Positions 50,066 to 58,926 of a stretch of 64,000 nt of DNA are shown here, piece after piece. The position numbers and the translations under genes were made by a program. The notes under the pieces are model-generated. The model saw only the letters and a list, made by a program, of their open reading frames with translations. It searched no databases and was not told where the DNA came from. How positions within the stretch are numbered: position 1 is the stretch's first letter; each line of letters starts with the position of its first letter. The stretch spans positions 992,001 to 1,056,000 of the forward strand of contig JACRLZ010000002.1 in the NCBI GenBank assembly GCA_016235125.1, written 5' to 3'. This DNA comes from Sphingobacteriales bacterium (GTDB taxonomy: Bacteria; Bacteroidota; Bacteroidia; Chitinophagales; Chitinophagaceae).

Positions 50066-51079
50066 TTAAAATAAGATTTCCGTTGCCCCATAACCGTATT
50101 TTGGATGATGCTGATTCACAAAGTCTTTCACTTCCGTTTTACTTCTTAAGATCCGGTGTATCTCATCCCGCAGTTTGCCCTCTCCTATTCCGTGTATCAC
50201 AATTAAAGAAGACTGATGATGCACTATGGCAAGCTGGTAATACTTTTCAAAAGTTCTTAATTGCAGGCTGAGTATTTCATAATTACTCATCCGGCTCCAG
50301 TCATCTGTAAGTTTTTCAATATGCAGATCAACTACTGATTGCGGCAACTCAATATGTTGTTTTGCTTCGGTTGCATTATAAAATTTTGCACCACTTTTTA
50401 GTTTATCACTTAGTTCAATTGTTTCTTCCGGTCTTTTGTCCGGATATTTTTCAAACAGCAACTGCGAGAAGGTGGCTTTATTGTTTTCCTGCAGCTCTTT
50501 TATTTTGGCAAACAATTGCTTTGGTTTCAGTTTTACCACAGTGTCAAAATAATCTTCCTTGCTTTTGTCGGGTTTTGCAAGATGGAATTCAAATTCAAAA
50601 GAAGGGCTGTCGTTAAGGTCTTCAAAAGCTATGTCATGCAGGTAAAAATCCTCAAAGGGGTGAACTGTATTCTTAAGTTCAAAATCCGGTCTGCCAAAAA
50701 AATGAAGGGCATAAATAAAATTGTATTGCAGGCTTGTATGGTTCACCAAATGGATCTTTAACTCCTGCACAACTGTATCTCCTGATACGTCCACATCCAT
50801 TACCGGCAAAAAAGTAACCCAAACCCCGTCGGCACTTCTGTTTTGCTGTGAAGGCTTTTCTTTTCTCACATCATCCACATATTGTTTTTCATTTTTGACG
50901 GGAAATATTTTTTTTTCAGTAAACCGCTTGAAATAAGGAAAATCTACCTGGTCCATATACACCGGAAACTGTACTCCCTGCACATCCACCAGCAGCATCT
51001 TGTCATTGATGATGTCAACCACATCCGCTTCCTCATTAGAGTGAAGGATCAAAACTTTATCGCCTACCTGGTACTTCAT
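50066..51079 (-). CDS. DUF2027 protein with C-terminal Smr domain
   Basis: A 337-residue protein, start set at ATG 51079 (MKYQVGDKVLILHSNEEADV). The N-terminal part is an SH3-like/DUF2027 region found in Bacteroidota, the centre is beta-rich (VVQELKIHLVNHTSLQYNFIYALHFFGR), and the C-terminal 85 residues are a Smr domain with VVDLHIEKL and IHGIGEGKLR. Smr domains act as nucleases in MutS2 and relatives. The LDxH-like and HGxGxG motifs look intact. It is a single gene downstream of the permease terminator. Confidence 0.83.
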   Translation of the reverse strand: MKYQVGDKVLILHSNEEADVVDIINDKMLLVDVQGVQFPVYMDQVDFPYFKRFTEKKIFPVKNEKQYVDDVRKEKPSQQNRSADGVWVTFLPVMDVDVSGDTVVQELKIHLVNHTSLQYNFIYALHFFGRPDFELKNTVHPFEDFYLHDIAFEDLNDSPSFEFEFHLAKPDKSKEDYFDTVVKLKPKQLFAKIKELQENNKATFSQLLFEKYPDKRPEETIELSDKLKSGAKFYNATEAKQHIELPQSVVDLHIEKLTDDWSRMSNYEILSLQLRTFEKYYQLAIVHHQSSLIVIHGIGEGKLRDEIHRILRSKTEVKDFVNQHHPKYGYGATEILF

Positions 51080-51112
51080 GCCTCCATCCCACAAAGAGGT
51101 ATTTAAGATTCA

Positions 51113-51159
51113 TTAAATAAAAAGTCGCACAAAGTTACTTTAAGTAAAATGTGCGACTT
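51113..51159 (-). terminator. Terminator of the amino-acid permease gene
   Basis: On the minus strand AAGTCGCACA (51159-51150) pairs perfectly with TGTGCGACTT (51131-51122) and is followed by TTTATTT. It lies just after the permease stop. Confidence 0.88.
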
Positions 51160-51176
51160 GTAAAAATATAATTCTT

Positions 51177-52820
51177 TTATTCCTTCTTTTTCGCCAGTTT
51201 ACTATGCGTATAACTGTACAGGAAATAAATTGCAAGACCTATCACCAGCCATATCAGGAACCGCATCCACACCTTATGTGTTTCCTGTGCCATCAGGTAA
51301 AAACAACTTATCATGCCCAATACCGGAATAATGGATAGCTTTTTCAAAAATGCCAGCACAGCCATAGTAATAGCAATGACCCAGAAAGCTGCCATTGGCC
51401 AGGTATCCTTTGTCCAGATATCTTCTGTAAAATGAGAAGGCACTTTATAAACAATAAGTATGATTGCACCTGTCAACAGGGCAGGATAAATAAACTGTGC
51501 ATTCAAATATGGTACCTTGAATTTACTTTGGGGCCTGTCTTTTCTTTGCTGCAAAACAAGAATCCCCCCACATACCATCACAAAAGCGAAGAGTGTCCCG
51601 ATACTTGTTAATGATAATACTTCATTCAGGTTTAAGAATAATGCCGGAACTGCTACAACTATTCCGGTAAGAATAGTAGAGAAAGAGGGTGTTCCATATT
51701 TTGGGTGAATTCTTGAAAATATCTTTGGCAACAATCCATCCCGGCTCATGCTCATCCAGATCCGCGGCTGACCCAATTGGAAAACCAGTAACACACTTGC
51801 AGTGGCAATGATGGCGCTTACAGCCACTATGCCCGAAATGAATTTCATACCATGTGCATCAAAAACCATTGCCAGTGGATCGCCTACATTCAGGGTGTTA
51901 TACTTCACCATTCCGGTAAGCACCAGGGCCAGCAGCACATAGGCCACCGTACAAATGATAAGAGAGTATATCATTCCCCGGGGCAAATCCCTTTGCGGAT
52001 CTTTACACTCCTCTGCCGTAGTGGAAATGGCGTCAAATCCGATATAAGCAAAGAAAACGGCAGATACTCCCTTCATAATGCCACCAAATCCCTCGGGTGT
52101 AAAAGGCGACCAGTTATCGGGATTGATATAAAAAGAGCCCAGTACAATAACCAGGAATATCACTGCAAGTTTCAAAATCACCATGATATTGCTTGCCGAA
52201 CGGGATTCCTTTATTCCAATAAATACTATATACGTTATCAGTCCTACGATTAATAGGGCAGGAACATCCATGATTATCCTGAATCCAGAAATCTGAGGAG
52301 CATTAGTCCAGGCTGAAATAGCTTCAGCAGTGGCGCCCGCCTTGGCCGTTACATAATCCATCGTCATCCAGTCGGGAATATGAAAACCAGCCGAATCCAT
52401 CAACCGGGTGAAGTAATCGCTCCAGGAAATGGCAACAGCAATGTTTCCAATAGCATATTCCATCAGCAGATCCCAGCCTATGATCCAGGCGAAGATCTCC
52501 CCAAAAGCAACATAAGAATATGTGTAGGCGCTTCCCGAAACCGGAACGGTAGATGCAAACTCCGCATAACATAAAGCTGCAAAGCCGCAGGCAATGGCGG
52601 TAAAAACATAAAGTAAAACAACTCCGGGTCCCCCATTGGATGCAGCGGATCCGATACCACTGAAAATGCCGGCGCCTATAACAGCAGCTACACCAAAAAA
52701 AGTAAGGTCTCTTACACCCAAAACCTTTTTCAAACCCACAGAATGGCCATCATGAAGCCCGGCTTCAGCTTCTTTAAGAATATTGGGAATTGATTTTTTC
52801 CGGAAGAGTTGATTGAGCAT
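51177..52820 (-). CDS. APC-superfamily amino-acid permease
   Basis: A 547-residue transporter with about 12-14 membrane segments. The first helix contains the broken-helix motif IGAGIFSGIG, followed by GGPGVVLLYVFTAIACGFAALCYAEFAS. FFAYIGFDAISTTAEECKDPQRDLPRG is typical of the cationic amino-acid transporter/YfnA group. It probably imports amino acids by proton symport; specificity cannot be assigned. Confidence 0.9.
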   Translation of the reverse strand: MLNQLFRKKSIPNILKEAEAGLHDGHSVGLKKVLGVRDLTFFGVAAVIGAGIFSGIGSAASNGGPGVVLLYVFTAIACGFAALCYAEFASTVPVSGSAYTYSYVAFGEIFAWIIGWDLLMEYAIGNIAVAISWSDYFTRLMDSAGFHIPDWMTMDYVTAKAGATAEAISAWTNAPQISGFRIIMDVPALLIVGLITYIVFIGIKESRSASNIMVILKLAVIFLVIVLGSFYINPDNWSPFTPEGFGGIMKGVSAVFFAYIGFDAISTTAEECKDPQRDLPRGMIYSLIICTVAYVLLALVLTGMVKYNTLNVGDPLAMVFDAHGMKFISGIVAVSAIIATASVLLVFQLGQPRIWMSMSRDGLLPKIFSRIHPKYGTPSFSTILTGIVVAVPALFLNLNEVLSLTSIGTLFAFVMVCGGILVLQQRKDRPQSKFKVPYLNAQFIYPALLTGAIILIVYKVPSHFTEDIWTKDTWPMAAFWVIAITMAVLAFLKKLSIIPVLGMISCFYLMAQETHKVWMRFLIWLVIGLAIYFLYSYTHSKLAKKKE

Positions 52821-52950
52821 AAAAGTCGGTTTTGATTATTCAAAATAGGTAAAAAACCGGTTTATTAACGGATTTGCATCAAAACTTTTTACCCATTCCT
52901 GATATTAATCAGGTAACAGCATAATTAAAATCAGTCTAAAAAAAAACGCA

Positions 52951-52979
52951 TAAGTCAAAATTTGACTCCGTAAGTCAAA
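52951..52979 (+). promoter_or_regulatory. Three AGTCAAA sites before the small membrane-protein gene
   Basis: TAAGTCAAA occurs at 52951-52959 and 52971-52979, with an inverted TTTGACT at 52961-52967 between them. The first two form a perfect 15-base palindrome centred on 52960. The cluster ends four bases before the ATG at 52984, where a bound regulator would block transcription or translation initiation. Confidence 0.45.
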
Positions 52980-52983
52980 TAAT

Positions 52984-53334
52984 ATGCAATCAACAATTCA
53001 ACAGGACTACGTTCAAAGCAATGCCGGAACCCATGTTTCCAGGTGGAGGCGTTTTATTAATTGGGCTGATGGACAGGAAAAAAACCATTGGGGATGGACA
53101 GCCGGCATCCTGGTAGGTCATGGCTGCATCGCTACTATTTTCACTATGCTGGCAATTGTATTTACCGGCAATAATTTTATTTTCTGGCCTTTTGCCATTG
53201 CTGCAATGGCTGTTTGCGTTATCACTAACCTGGCTGCCATGCCAACAAAAGTTACCATTCCTGTCTTTTTTATCAGCCTGCTGGTTGATGTGGCTATTAT
53301 TTTAATTTGTATAGTAAATGGGCTAACTGCTTAA
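52984..53334 (+). CDS. Small membrane protein of unknown function
   Basis: A 116-residue protein with an N-terminal soluble part (RWRRFINWADGQEKNHWGW) and three membrane segments (ILVGHGCIATIFTMLAIVF; FIFWPFAIAAMAVCVITNLAA; IPVFFISLLVDVAIILICIV). I do not recognise the family. It stands alone between the permease and the convergent prenyl synthase, with an operator-like cluster directly upstream. Confidence 0.7.
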   Translation: MQSTIQQDYVQSNAGTHVSRWRRFINWADGQEKNHWGWTAGILVGHGCIATIFTMLAIVFTGNNFIFWPFAIAAMAVCVITNLAAMPTKVTIPVFFISLLVDVAIILICIVNGLTA

Positions 53335-53349
53335 AAGCTGTGAAAAGTT

Positions 53350-54315
53350 TCAATGATCCCTTTTCACAAGGAAATGAGCCAACTCTCTGAGTGGCTCTTT
53401 TCTTTTGGATAATACAGCAATATCATCCAGATGTGAAAGGGCTTCATCAAGGTATTTATTCTGGAGTTTCAGAGCCCATCCATCTGATCTGCAATGTTTG
53501 AATAACTGAATAGTTCTTTCAACTTTATCAGCGGAATTTCCGGCAGCAATATCAAGTAATTCTTTTAATTGAGAAGCAGAAGCGGTTTCAAAAGCATGGA
53601 TGAGTAAAAAAGTCTTTTTGTTGGCCAGGATATCACCTCCCATCTGCTTGCCGAATTTTTTAGGATCACCAAAGGCATCGAGGTAGTCATCCTGAATTTG
53701 AAATGCAATACCCAGCTTTCTGCCAAACTCATAGAGCAGGTTTTGATTTCTTTCTCCTGCCCCGCCGAGTATAGCGCCTGTTTTCAGACTGGCAGCAAGA
53801 GCAACAGACGTTTTCAGTTCGATCATCTTAAGATAATCTGCAAACCCTACGGTTTCCATCTTTTCAAAATCCATATCATATTGCTGGCCTTCGCAGACCT
53901 GCTTTGCTGTTTCGTTGAATAAATGAAGAATAGTTTGAAGATGCGTTGCATTCATTTTATTCAGGTGCTCATACGCAGTTACCAGCATTACATCTCCCGC
54001 CAGTAGTGCTGTACTTTCTCCATACTTACTATGTACAGTAGTCATTCCTCTCCGTAACGGAGCTTTGTCCATTATATCATCATGGATAAGGGTGAAATTG
54101 TGGAATAATTCAATGGCGGTGGCAGCATGCCAGGCATCTTCGTTTATTTTGTCAAATAACTCATTTCCCATAAGGCAGAGAACCGGACGTATTCTTTTAC
54201 CGCCGAGGCTTAAGAAATATTCATTCGGGTCATATAAGGATGCCGGTGCGGCGGGAAAGTGACGCTTGTTAAAGAAGGAAGCAAACTGTTCGGTTAATGA
54301 TTCAAAGCTTTGCAT
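53350..54315 (-). CDS. Polyprenyl (isoprenoid) diphosphate synthase
   Basis: Chain-elongating trans-prenyltransferase of 321 residues. The two aspartate-rich motifs are DDIMD (residues 79-83) and DDYLD (209-213), with GGKRIRP at 38-44. Product length (farnesyl to octaprenyl) depends on residues before the first motif (here FHNFTLIH) and is not assigned. It ends a minus-strand set after rnr, 15 bases downstream of it. Confidence 0.92.
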   Translation of the reverse strand: MQSFESLTEQFASFFNKRHFPAAPASLYDPNEYFLSLGGKRIRPVLCLMGNELFDKINEDAWHAATAIELFHNFTLIHDDIMDKAPLRRGMTTVHSKYGESTALLAGDVMLVTAYEHLNKMNATHLQTILHLFNETAKQVCEGQQYDMDFEKMETVGFADYLKMIELKTSVALAASLKTGAILGGAGERNQNLLYEFGRKLGIAFQIQDDYLDAFGDPKKFGKQMGGDILANKKTFLLIHAFETASASQLKELLDIAAGNSADKVERTIQLFKHCRSDGWALKLQNKYLDEALSHLDDIAVLSKRKEPLRELAHFLVKRDH

Positions 54316-54330
54316 GCCACAAATTAATTA

Positions 54331-56355
54331 TCATTTCTTTTTCTTACTTTTTTCTTTCGAACTTTTTTCAATACCAGCTTCTCCGGCTACCACCCACTCA
54401 TAATCTAATTGTCTCTTGGTAAGATTAGCAGCCACCACTTTTATCCAGACCTTATCCCCCATCCTGAATTTCTTACCGCTTCTTTGTCCAATAAGAGAGT
54501 AGTCAGATTCCACATGGCGAAATTCATCATACTCAAGCAAACTGTTCACACTTACAAGGCCTTCGCATTTATGTTCAACTGTTTCAACCCAAAAACCAAA
54601 ACTTGCCACGCCGCTGATAACGCCTTCAAATTCCTCGCCCAGAAAATTTTTCATATACTGTACCTGCTTGTATTTATTGGCAGCCCTTTCAGCTTCCATA
54701 GCAGCTCTTTCTCTTTCGCTGGTATGTTTGCATTTTTCTTCCAGTTTTTTATCGGGGTTAATTTTATTGGTTAATACCTGCTCCAGTATTCTGTGTACCT
54801 GCACATCAGGATAGCGGCGAATAGGTGAGGTAAAATGGCAGTAATGTTCAAAACCCAAACCATAATGACCTACATTTTCAATTGTATATTTTGCTTTGGC
54901 CATTGTACGAATCCCTAACTGCTCCAGCACATGCTGCTCAGGTCTTCCATGAACATCCTGCAACAACTGGTTGAATGAAGCCGCAATAGTATCAGGCGAT
55001 GAAGTGTCGAACGTATGACCAAATTTTTTTGCAAAGGCAGCGAAAGGCAATAATTTTTCTTCATCCGGATCATCATGCACCCGGTATGGAAAGGGTAAAG
55101 CCTTATTGTTGACTTTTATTTTTGAAAGATTTTCGGCCACTGTCCGGTTAGCCAACAACATAAACTCTTCTATCAGCTGATGAGATTCTTTACTCTCTTT
55201 TATCATGATTCCTATGGGGTCGCCTTTTTCATCCAGTTTAAACCTGACTTCCTGCGATGAAAAGCTGATGGCACCATGCCGGAATCTTTTTTTTCTCATT
55301 TTTTGAGCCAGGTCATTCAGGATTAAAATCTCTTCGGCATACTGACCTGCTTTTTCTTCAATGATGGCCTGCACTTCTTCATAAGTAAAGCGATGATCTG
55401 AGTGGATGATCGTTTTACCAAGCCAATACTGTTTTATTTCTCCTTTTGGAGTGATTTGGAAAATGGAAGAAAAGGTCAGTTTGTCTTCATTGGGTCTTAA
55501 GGAGCATAAAACATTCGATATATGTTCTGGCAGCATCGGATTCACTCTGTCCGGCAAATAAACAGAGGTAGCTCTTTGATAAGCTTCTTTATCCAGGGAA
55601 TTATCAGCCTCCACATAATGGCTTACATCTGCAATATGAACCCCAATTTCATAATTCCCGTTTTTCAGCTTTCTGAAAGAAATAGCATCATCAAAGTCTT
55701 TGGCATCAACCGGGTCAATAGTAAAAGTGAGGATCGAACGTATATCGTTTCTTTTCTTTATCTCCGATGCGGATATGATCTCCGGTATTCTTGCCGCCAC
55801 TTCCAGCGCCTCATCTGAAAATTGTAAAGGAAATCCTGCTTCAAGCAGAATCTCTTTCATGGCTACGTCATTAGTGTTCTCTGCTTCAAGAATACTCAGT
55901 ACTTTGCCGACAGGTCGTTTCCCGTCTTTTTCCCAACTGAGCAGTTTTACCATCACACGGTCATTATCCTGAGCTCCACTTATATTTTCAAGAGGAATAA
56001 AAATATCAGGCATAGGCTTGTCCATTTCTGCAACAAAAAACGCAAAGCCCTTATTCATTTCAATATGACCGATAAACTCTGTCCGCTTTCTTTGAAGAAC
56101 CGATTCCACTACTCCCTGTTGCCTTCGGCCATGGCCGCTTTTAATGCTGATCCTGACAGTGTCACCATGCAAAGCCGTATTAAAATCGCCGGGACGAATA
56201 AGAATATCTGTTTCCAGGTCCGGCACAATAACAAAGCCCATCCCCGACCTTGTGATCTCCAGCACTCCTTTCAGCATTTGAGGGGCATATGATTTGTGCC
56301 TTTGCTTCTTCCCGCCTTTATGGCGGGTAAGCTTCTTTGAGTTTTTTCTTCCCAT
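54331..56355 (-). CDS. rnr: Ribonuclease R
   Basis: A 3'-5' exoribonuclease of 674 residues that degrades structured RNA. Two cold-shock-type OB domains (about 30-140), the RNB catalytic domain with acidic cluster DPVDAKDFDD (D214, D220, D222, D223), and a C-terminal S1 domain (FLGEEFEGVISGVASFGFWVE) are in order. The basic ends (MGRKNSKKLTRHKGGKKQRH and KSSKEKSKKKK) help RNA binding. It starts four bases after lpxK ends, so the two are coupled. Confidence 0.95.
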   Translation of the reverse strand: MGRKNSKKLTRHKGGKKQRHKSYAPQMLKGVLEITRSGMGFVIVPDLETDILIRPGDFNTALHGDTVRISIKSGHGRRQQGVVESVLQRKRTEFIGHIEMNKGFAFFVAEMDKPMPDIFIPLENISGAQDNDRVMVKLLSWEKDGKRPVGKVLSILEAENTNDVAMKEILLEAGFPLQFSDEALEVAARIPEIISASEIKKRNDIRSILTFTIDPVDAKDFDDAISFRKLKNGNYEIGVHIADVSHYVEADNSLDKEAYQRATSVYLPDRVNPMLPEHISNVLCSLRPNEDKLTFSSIFQITPKGEIKQYWLGKTIIHSDHRFTYEEVQAIIEEKAGQYAEEILILNDLAQKMRKKRFRHGAISFSSQEVRFKLDEKGDPIGIMIKESKESHQLIEEFMLLANRTVAENLSKIKVNNKALPFPYRVHDDPDEEKLLPFAAFAKKFGHTFDTSSPDTIAASFNQLLQDVHGRPEQHVLEQLGIRTMAKAKYTIENVGHYGLGFEHYCHFTSPIRRYPDVQVHRILEQVLTNKINPDKKLEEKCKHTSERERAAMEAERAANKYKQVQYMKNFLGEEFEGVISGVASFGFWVETVEHKCEGLVSVNSLLEYDEFRHVESDYSLIGQRSGKKFRMGDKVWIKVVAANLTKRQLDYEWVVAGEAGIEKSSKEKSKKKK

Positions 56356-56359
56356 TATT

Positions 56360-57433
56360 TTATCCCTGTCTTTTAAAATTTGTTATAAATCCAATCACCA
56401 GTTTATCAAACATTTCTCCTTCATTGAACAAGAAATGATGTCTGACCGGTATAACATATAGCGGCAATTCACATATCTCTTTCTGAAACTTAACGAGCCG
56501 CACTGCATCCTTTTCAGTTGTCAGTATCATTTTGTTTTTTGAGTCAATGCTTTCAAATCTCTTTTTGATGTCATTCAGGTCATCGATAGTAAAAATATGA
56601 TGATCCGGGTACTGCATCATGTAATATGTTTTGCTTTGCTGCTCCAGCATCATTTTCAATGGTCTCGGATTGGCAATGCCCGTAACCAGTAATATTTCTT
56701 TTTTCTCATTCACTCCCGATGACCCGGAAGCTTTTATATGATAAGTGTCTCCATACTCAATTGCTGTAAAAAAAATACGTTGACCGGGCAATAGCTTAAT
56801 TTCTTTTATCAGTTCCTCCTTTTCAACGGTTGTAAGGTCTGCTTTACACTTCGTAACAATTATAATATCCGCTCTTTTAGCACTTGTCTTTACGTCTCTC
56901 AGGTCGCCAGTTGGAAGAAAAAAATCTCTTGTGAACAGATTATTGTATTCCGTCAATAGAATGTTCAACCCCGCTTTGATTGCCCTGTGCTGAAATGCAT
57001 CATCGAGAATGATTGCCTGCGTATCGGGTTTGTCATGCAATAATTGAGGAATCGCCTCAATCCTTTTTTCGCCAACTGCTATCGGGACATCGGGAAATTT
57101 TAAATGAAACTGCATAGGCTCATCGCCAATTTCCAGTGCCGTGCTGTTTTCATTTGCCAATGCATAACCTTTCGTTTTTCTTTTATACCCACGACTAAGC
57201 GTAGCAACTTTAAAACGGTCTTTCAATTTTTCAACCAGGTATTCAACCATGGGTGATTTACCGGTGCCTCCTACTGATAAATTACCAATACAAATCAGCG
57301 GAAGCCCGAATGAAGCTGATTTAAAAATATTTTGATCGTAAAGCCAGTTCCTGATCTTAATTCCAATCCAGAAAACCAATGCGAATGGCAATAAAAGTAT
57401 GCGGAACGATTTCAGAAAGAAGTTAGAGAACAT
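56360..57433 (-). CDS. lpxK: Tetraacyldisaccharide 4'-kinase
   Basis: Phosphorylates the 4' position of the lipid A precursor at the inner membrane. The 357-residue protein has an N-terminal membrane helix (RILLLPFALVFWIGIKI) and a Walker A motif GNLSVGGTGKSP (P-loop at 55-61). ILDDAFQHRAI is the conserved LpxK segment. It sits between rsmD and rnr on the same strand, 52 bases after rsmD. Confidence 0.94.
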   Translation of the reverse strand: MFSNFFLKSFRILLLPFALVFWIGIKIRNWLYDQNIFKSASFGLPLICIGNLSVGGTGKSPMVEYLVEKLKDRFKVATLSRGYKRKTKGYALANENSTALEIGDEPMQFHLKFPDVPIAVGEKRIEAIPQLLHDKPDTQAIILDDAFQHRAIKAGLNILLTEYNNLFTRDFFLPTGDLRDVKTSAKRADIIIVTKCKADLTTVEKEELIKEIKLLPGQRIFFTAIEYGDTYHIKASGSSGVNEKKEILLVTGIANPRPLKMMLEQQSKTYYMMQYPDHHIFTIDDLNDIKKRFESIDSKNKMILTTEKDAVRLVKFQKEICELPLYVIPVRHHFLFNEGEMFDKLVIGFITNFKRQG

Positions 57434-57485
57434 AAATGGTATGCAACATCAAATAAAGATTCAAAGGTAGGCAAATATGCAAGAG

Positions 57486-58028
57486 TCAGTGGTTCTCTAT
57501 AAAAATGGAGAAAACGGTGGTGCCATAATTTCTTTCGGTGGCATAATGGGGAAATTTTTTATAGTCATTTCTCGGAGTATGTTCCAGAACAAGCCAGCCG
57601 CCTTTATTCAATAATTGCTTTTGAAAAATGAGTTCAGGCAAATCATCAATAGTTGTCAATGCATACGGGGGACCCGCAAAAATGAAATCAAACTTTTCCT
57701 GACAATTCTTAATAAACTTAAAAACATCTGACTTCACTGCTTTCAACCCGTCTATCTTTAACTCTGCTGATGTTTTTCTGATAAATTCATACATGTTTGA
57801 ATCTTTTTCAACAATTGTCATATCTGCCACACCCCTTGAAGCCAGTTCGTAGCTTATGCTGCCTGTTCCGCCAAAAAGATCCAATGTTTTCAGTTTTTCA
57901 AAATCAAGATTATTTTGAAGAATATTGAACAGACCTTCTTTTGCCACATCGGTGGTAGGTCTTGTAAATGGCATTTTTGATGGCGGGTTGAATTTTCTGC
58001 CGCCATATTTTCCGGCTATGATGCGCAT
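57486..58028 (-). CDS. rsmD: 16S rRNA (guanine966-N2)-methyltransferase
   Basis: A 180-residue Rossmann-fold methyltransferase. MRIIAGKYGGRKFNPPSKMPFTRPTTD is the RsmD signature opening; LDLFGGTGSISYELASRG binds AdoMet. The catalytic motif, normally DPPY or DPPF, reads GPPY (FIFAGPPYAL) here, so the acidic residue is replaced by Gly. Family identity is clear, but the change could affect activity or be normal in this lineage. It overlaps the upstream DUF3822-type gene by 13 bases. Confidence 0.9.
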   Translation of the reverse strand: MRIIAGKYGGRKFNPPSKMPFTRPTTDVAKEGLFNILQNNLDFEKLKTLDLFGGTGSISYELASRGVADMTIVEKDSNMYEFIRKTSAELKIDGLKAVKSDVFKFIKNCQEKFDFIFAGPPYALTTIDDLPELIFQKQLLNKGGWLVLEHTPRNDYKKFPHYATERNYGTTVFSIFIENH

Positions 58029-58858
58029 CGGGCCAGGTCATTAAGTAATGTAAAAAAGTGAGCAGGATATTCTTCTCCTGAATTCCATGTAGCACTTCTT
58101 AATTCTATGTTAATGAAATACTGGTATATTTCTTTGAACAAGGCTGAATCTTTTTCGATCAGTCCTGAGAGTCTGAGTTGAACCTCCTTTTGAGAAAACA
58201 AAAACTGACCACAACACTTTAATAAATAAAAAAGCACATCCTCAGGTGTGCTATATGAATAAGATTCAGCCAGCAACAATCGACCGTTTTTTGCTGCGAG
58301 CAAAGTAAATTCCTCCGTACCAAAGTCAACTAATAATAACCCCTTACTTCCTGCTTCGTTGATGTTTCTGATTGCGATTGAATACCGATGCCTGAATTGT
58401 GCAGTTGGAAATTTCCTGTTGAGCCATTGTTGCAACCACGAAGGCACAGCATAAAAGTTATTCAATTGCCATTCCGGAATTAACTCTGAAACAAGATTGG
58501 AAGACACCGGCAATCCCCTTGTTGCCATAAATACAATTTCAGGTTGCTCCGGACGCTGATGAACTGATGATAAAAGAAAATTTTGTCTGAAATCATAAGC
58601 AATCAGTACCTGGTAGAATGAATCATTCAATGAAGGACAGGCTCTAAAAAAGTCAGAAAGAGAAGTTTCATCCCATCCAGCGCATTGGCTGTATGATAAC
58701 TCGTATAATTTATCCCCCGTTTTATTACTGATAGAAAAACCGGCAGTTTTTTCTCCAATCCTGAATGAAAGGATTTTTTGTACGTCACCCGGGTTCTCAT
58801 TTTTAATATAGAACAGTTGTTTCAATTGATCTTGTTGAATGCTTGCAATAATAGACAA
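58016..58858 (-). CDS. DUF3822-family protein
   Basis: A 280-residue protein of the family usually found next to rsmD in Bacteroidota. It has an actin/ASKHA-like alternation of strands (FYAVPSWLQQWLNRKF, GLLLVDFGTEEFTLLAAKNGRLLLAESYSYSTPEDVLFYLL). The conserved linkage and overlap with rsmD suggest a shared process, perhaps ribosome maturation; this is inference. It heads the minus-strand cluster and diverges from the MATE gene across 68 bases. Confidence 0.82.
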   Translation of the reverse strand: MSIIASIQQDQLKQLFYIKNENPGDVQKILSFRIGEKTAGFSISNKTGDKLYELSYSQCAGWDETSLSDFFRACPSLNDSFYQVLIAYDFRQNFLLSSVHQRPEQPEIVFMATRGLPVSSNLVSELIPEWQLNNFYAVPSWLQQWLNRKFPTAQFRHRYSIAIRNINEAGSKGLLLVDFGTEEFTLLAAKNGRLLLAESYSYSTPEDVLFYLLKCCGQFLFSQKEVQLRLSGLIEKDSALFKEIYQYFINIELRSATWNSGEEYPAHFFTLLNDLARCAS

Positions 58859-58926
58859 AAATTTTCTACTACGCTAATGGATAGCTATGTAGCACACAGT
58901 AAATATCGTAGGTTTGCCAGCTTTGT

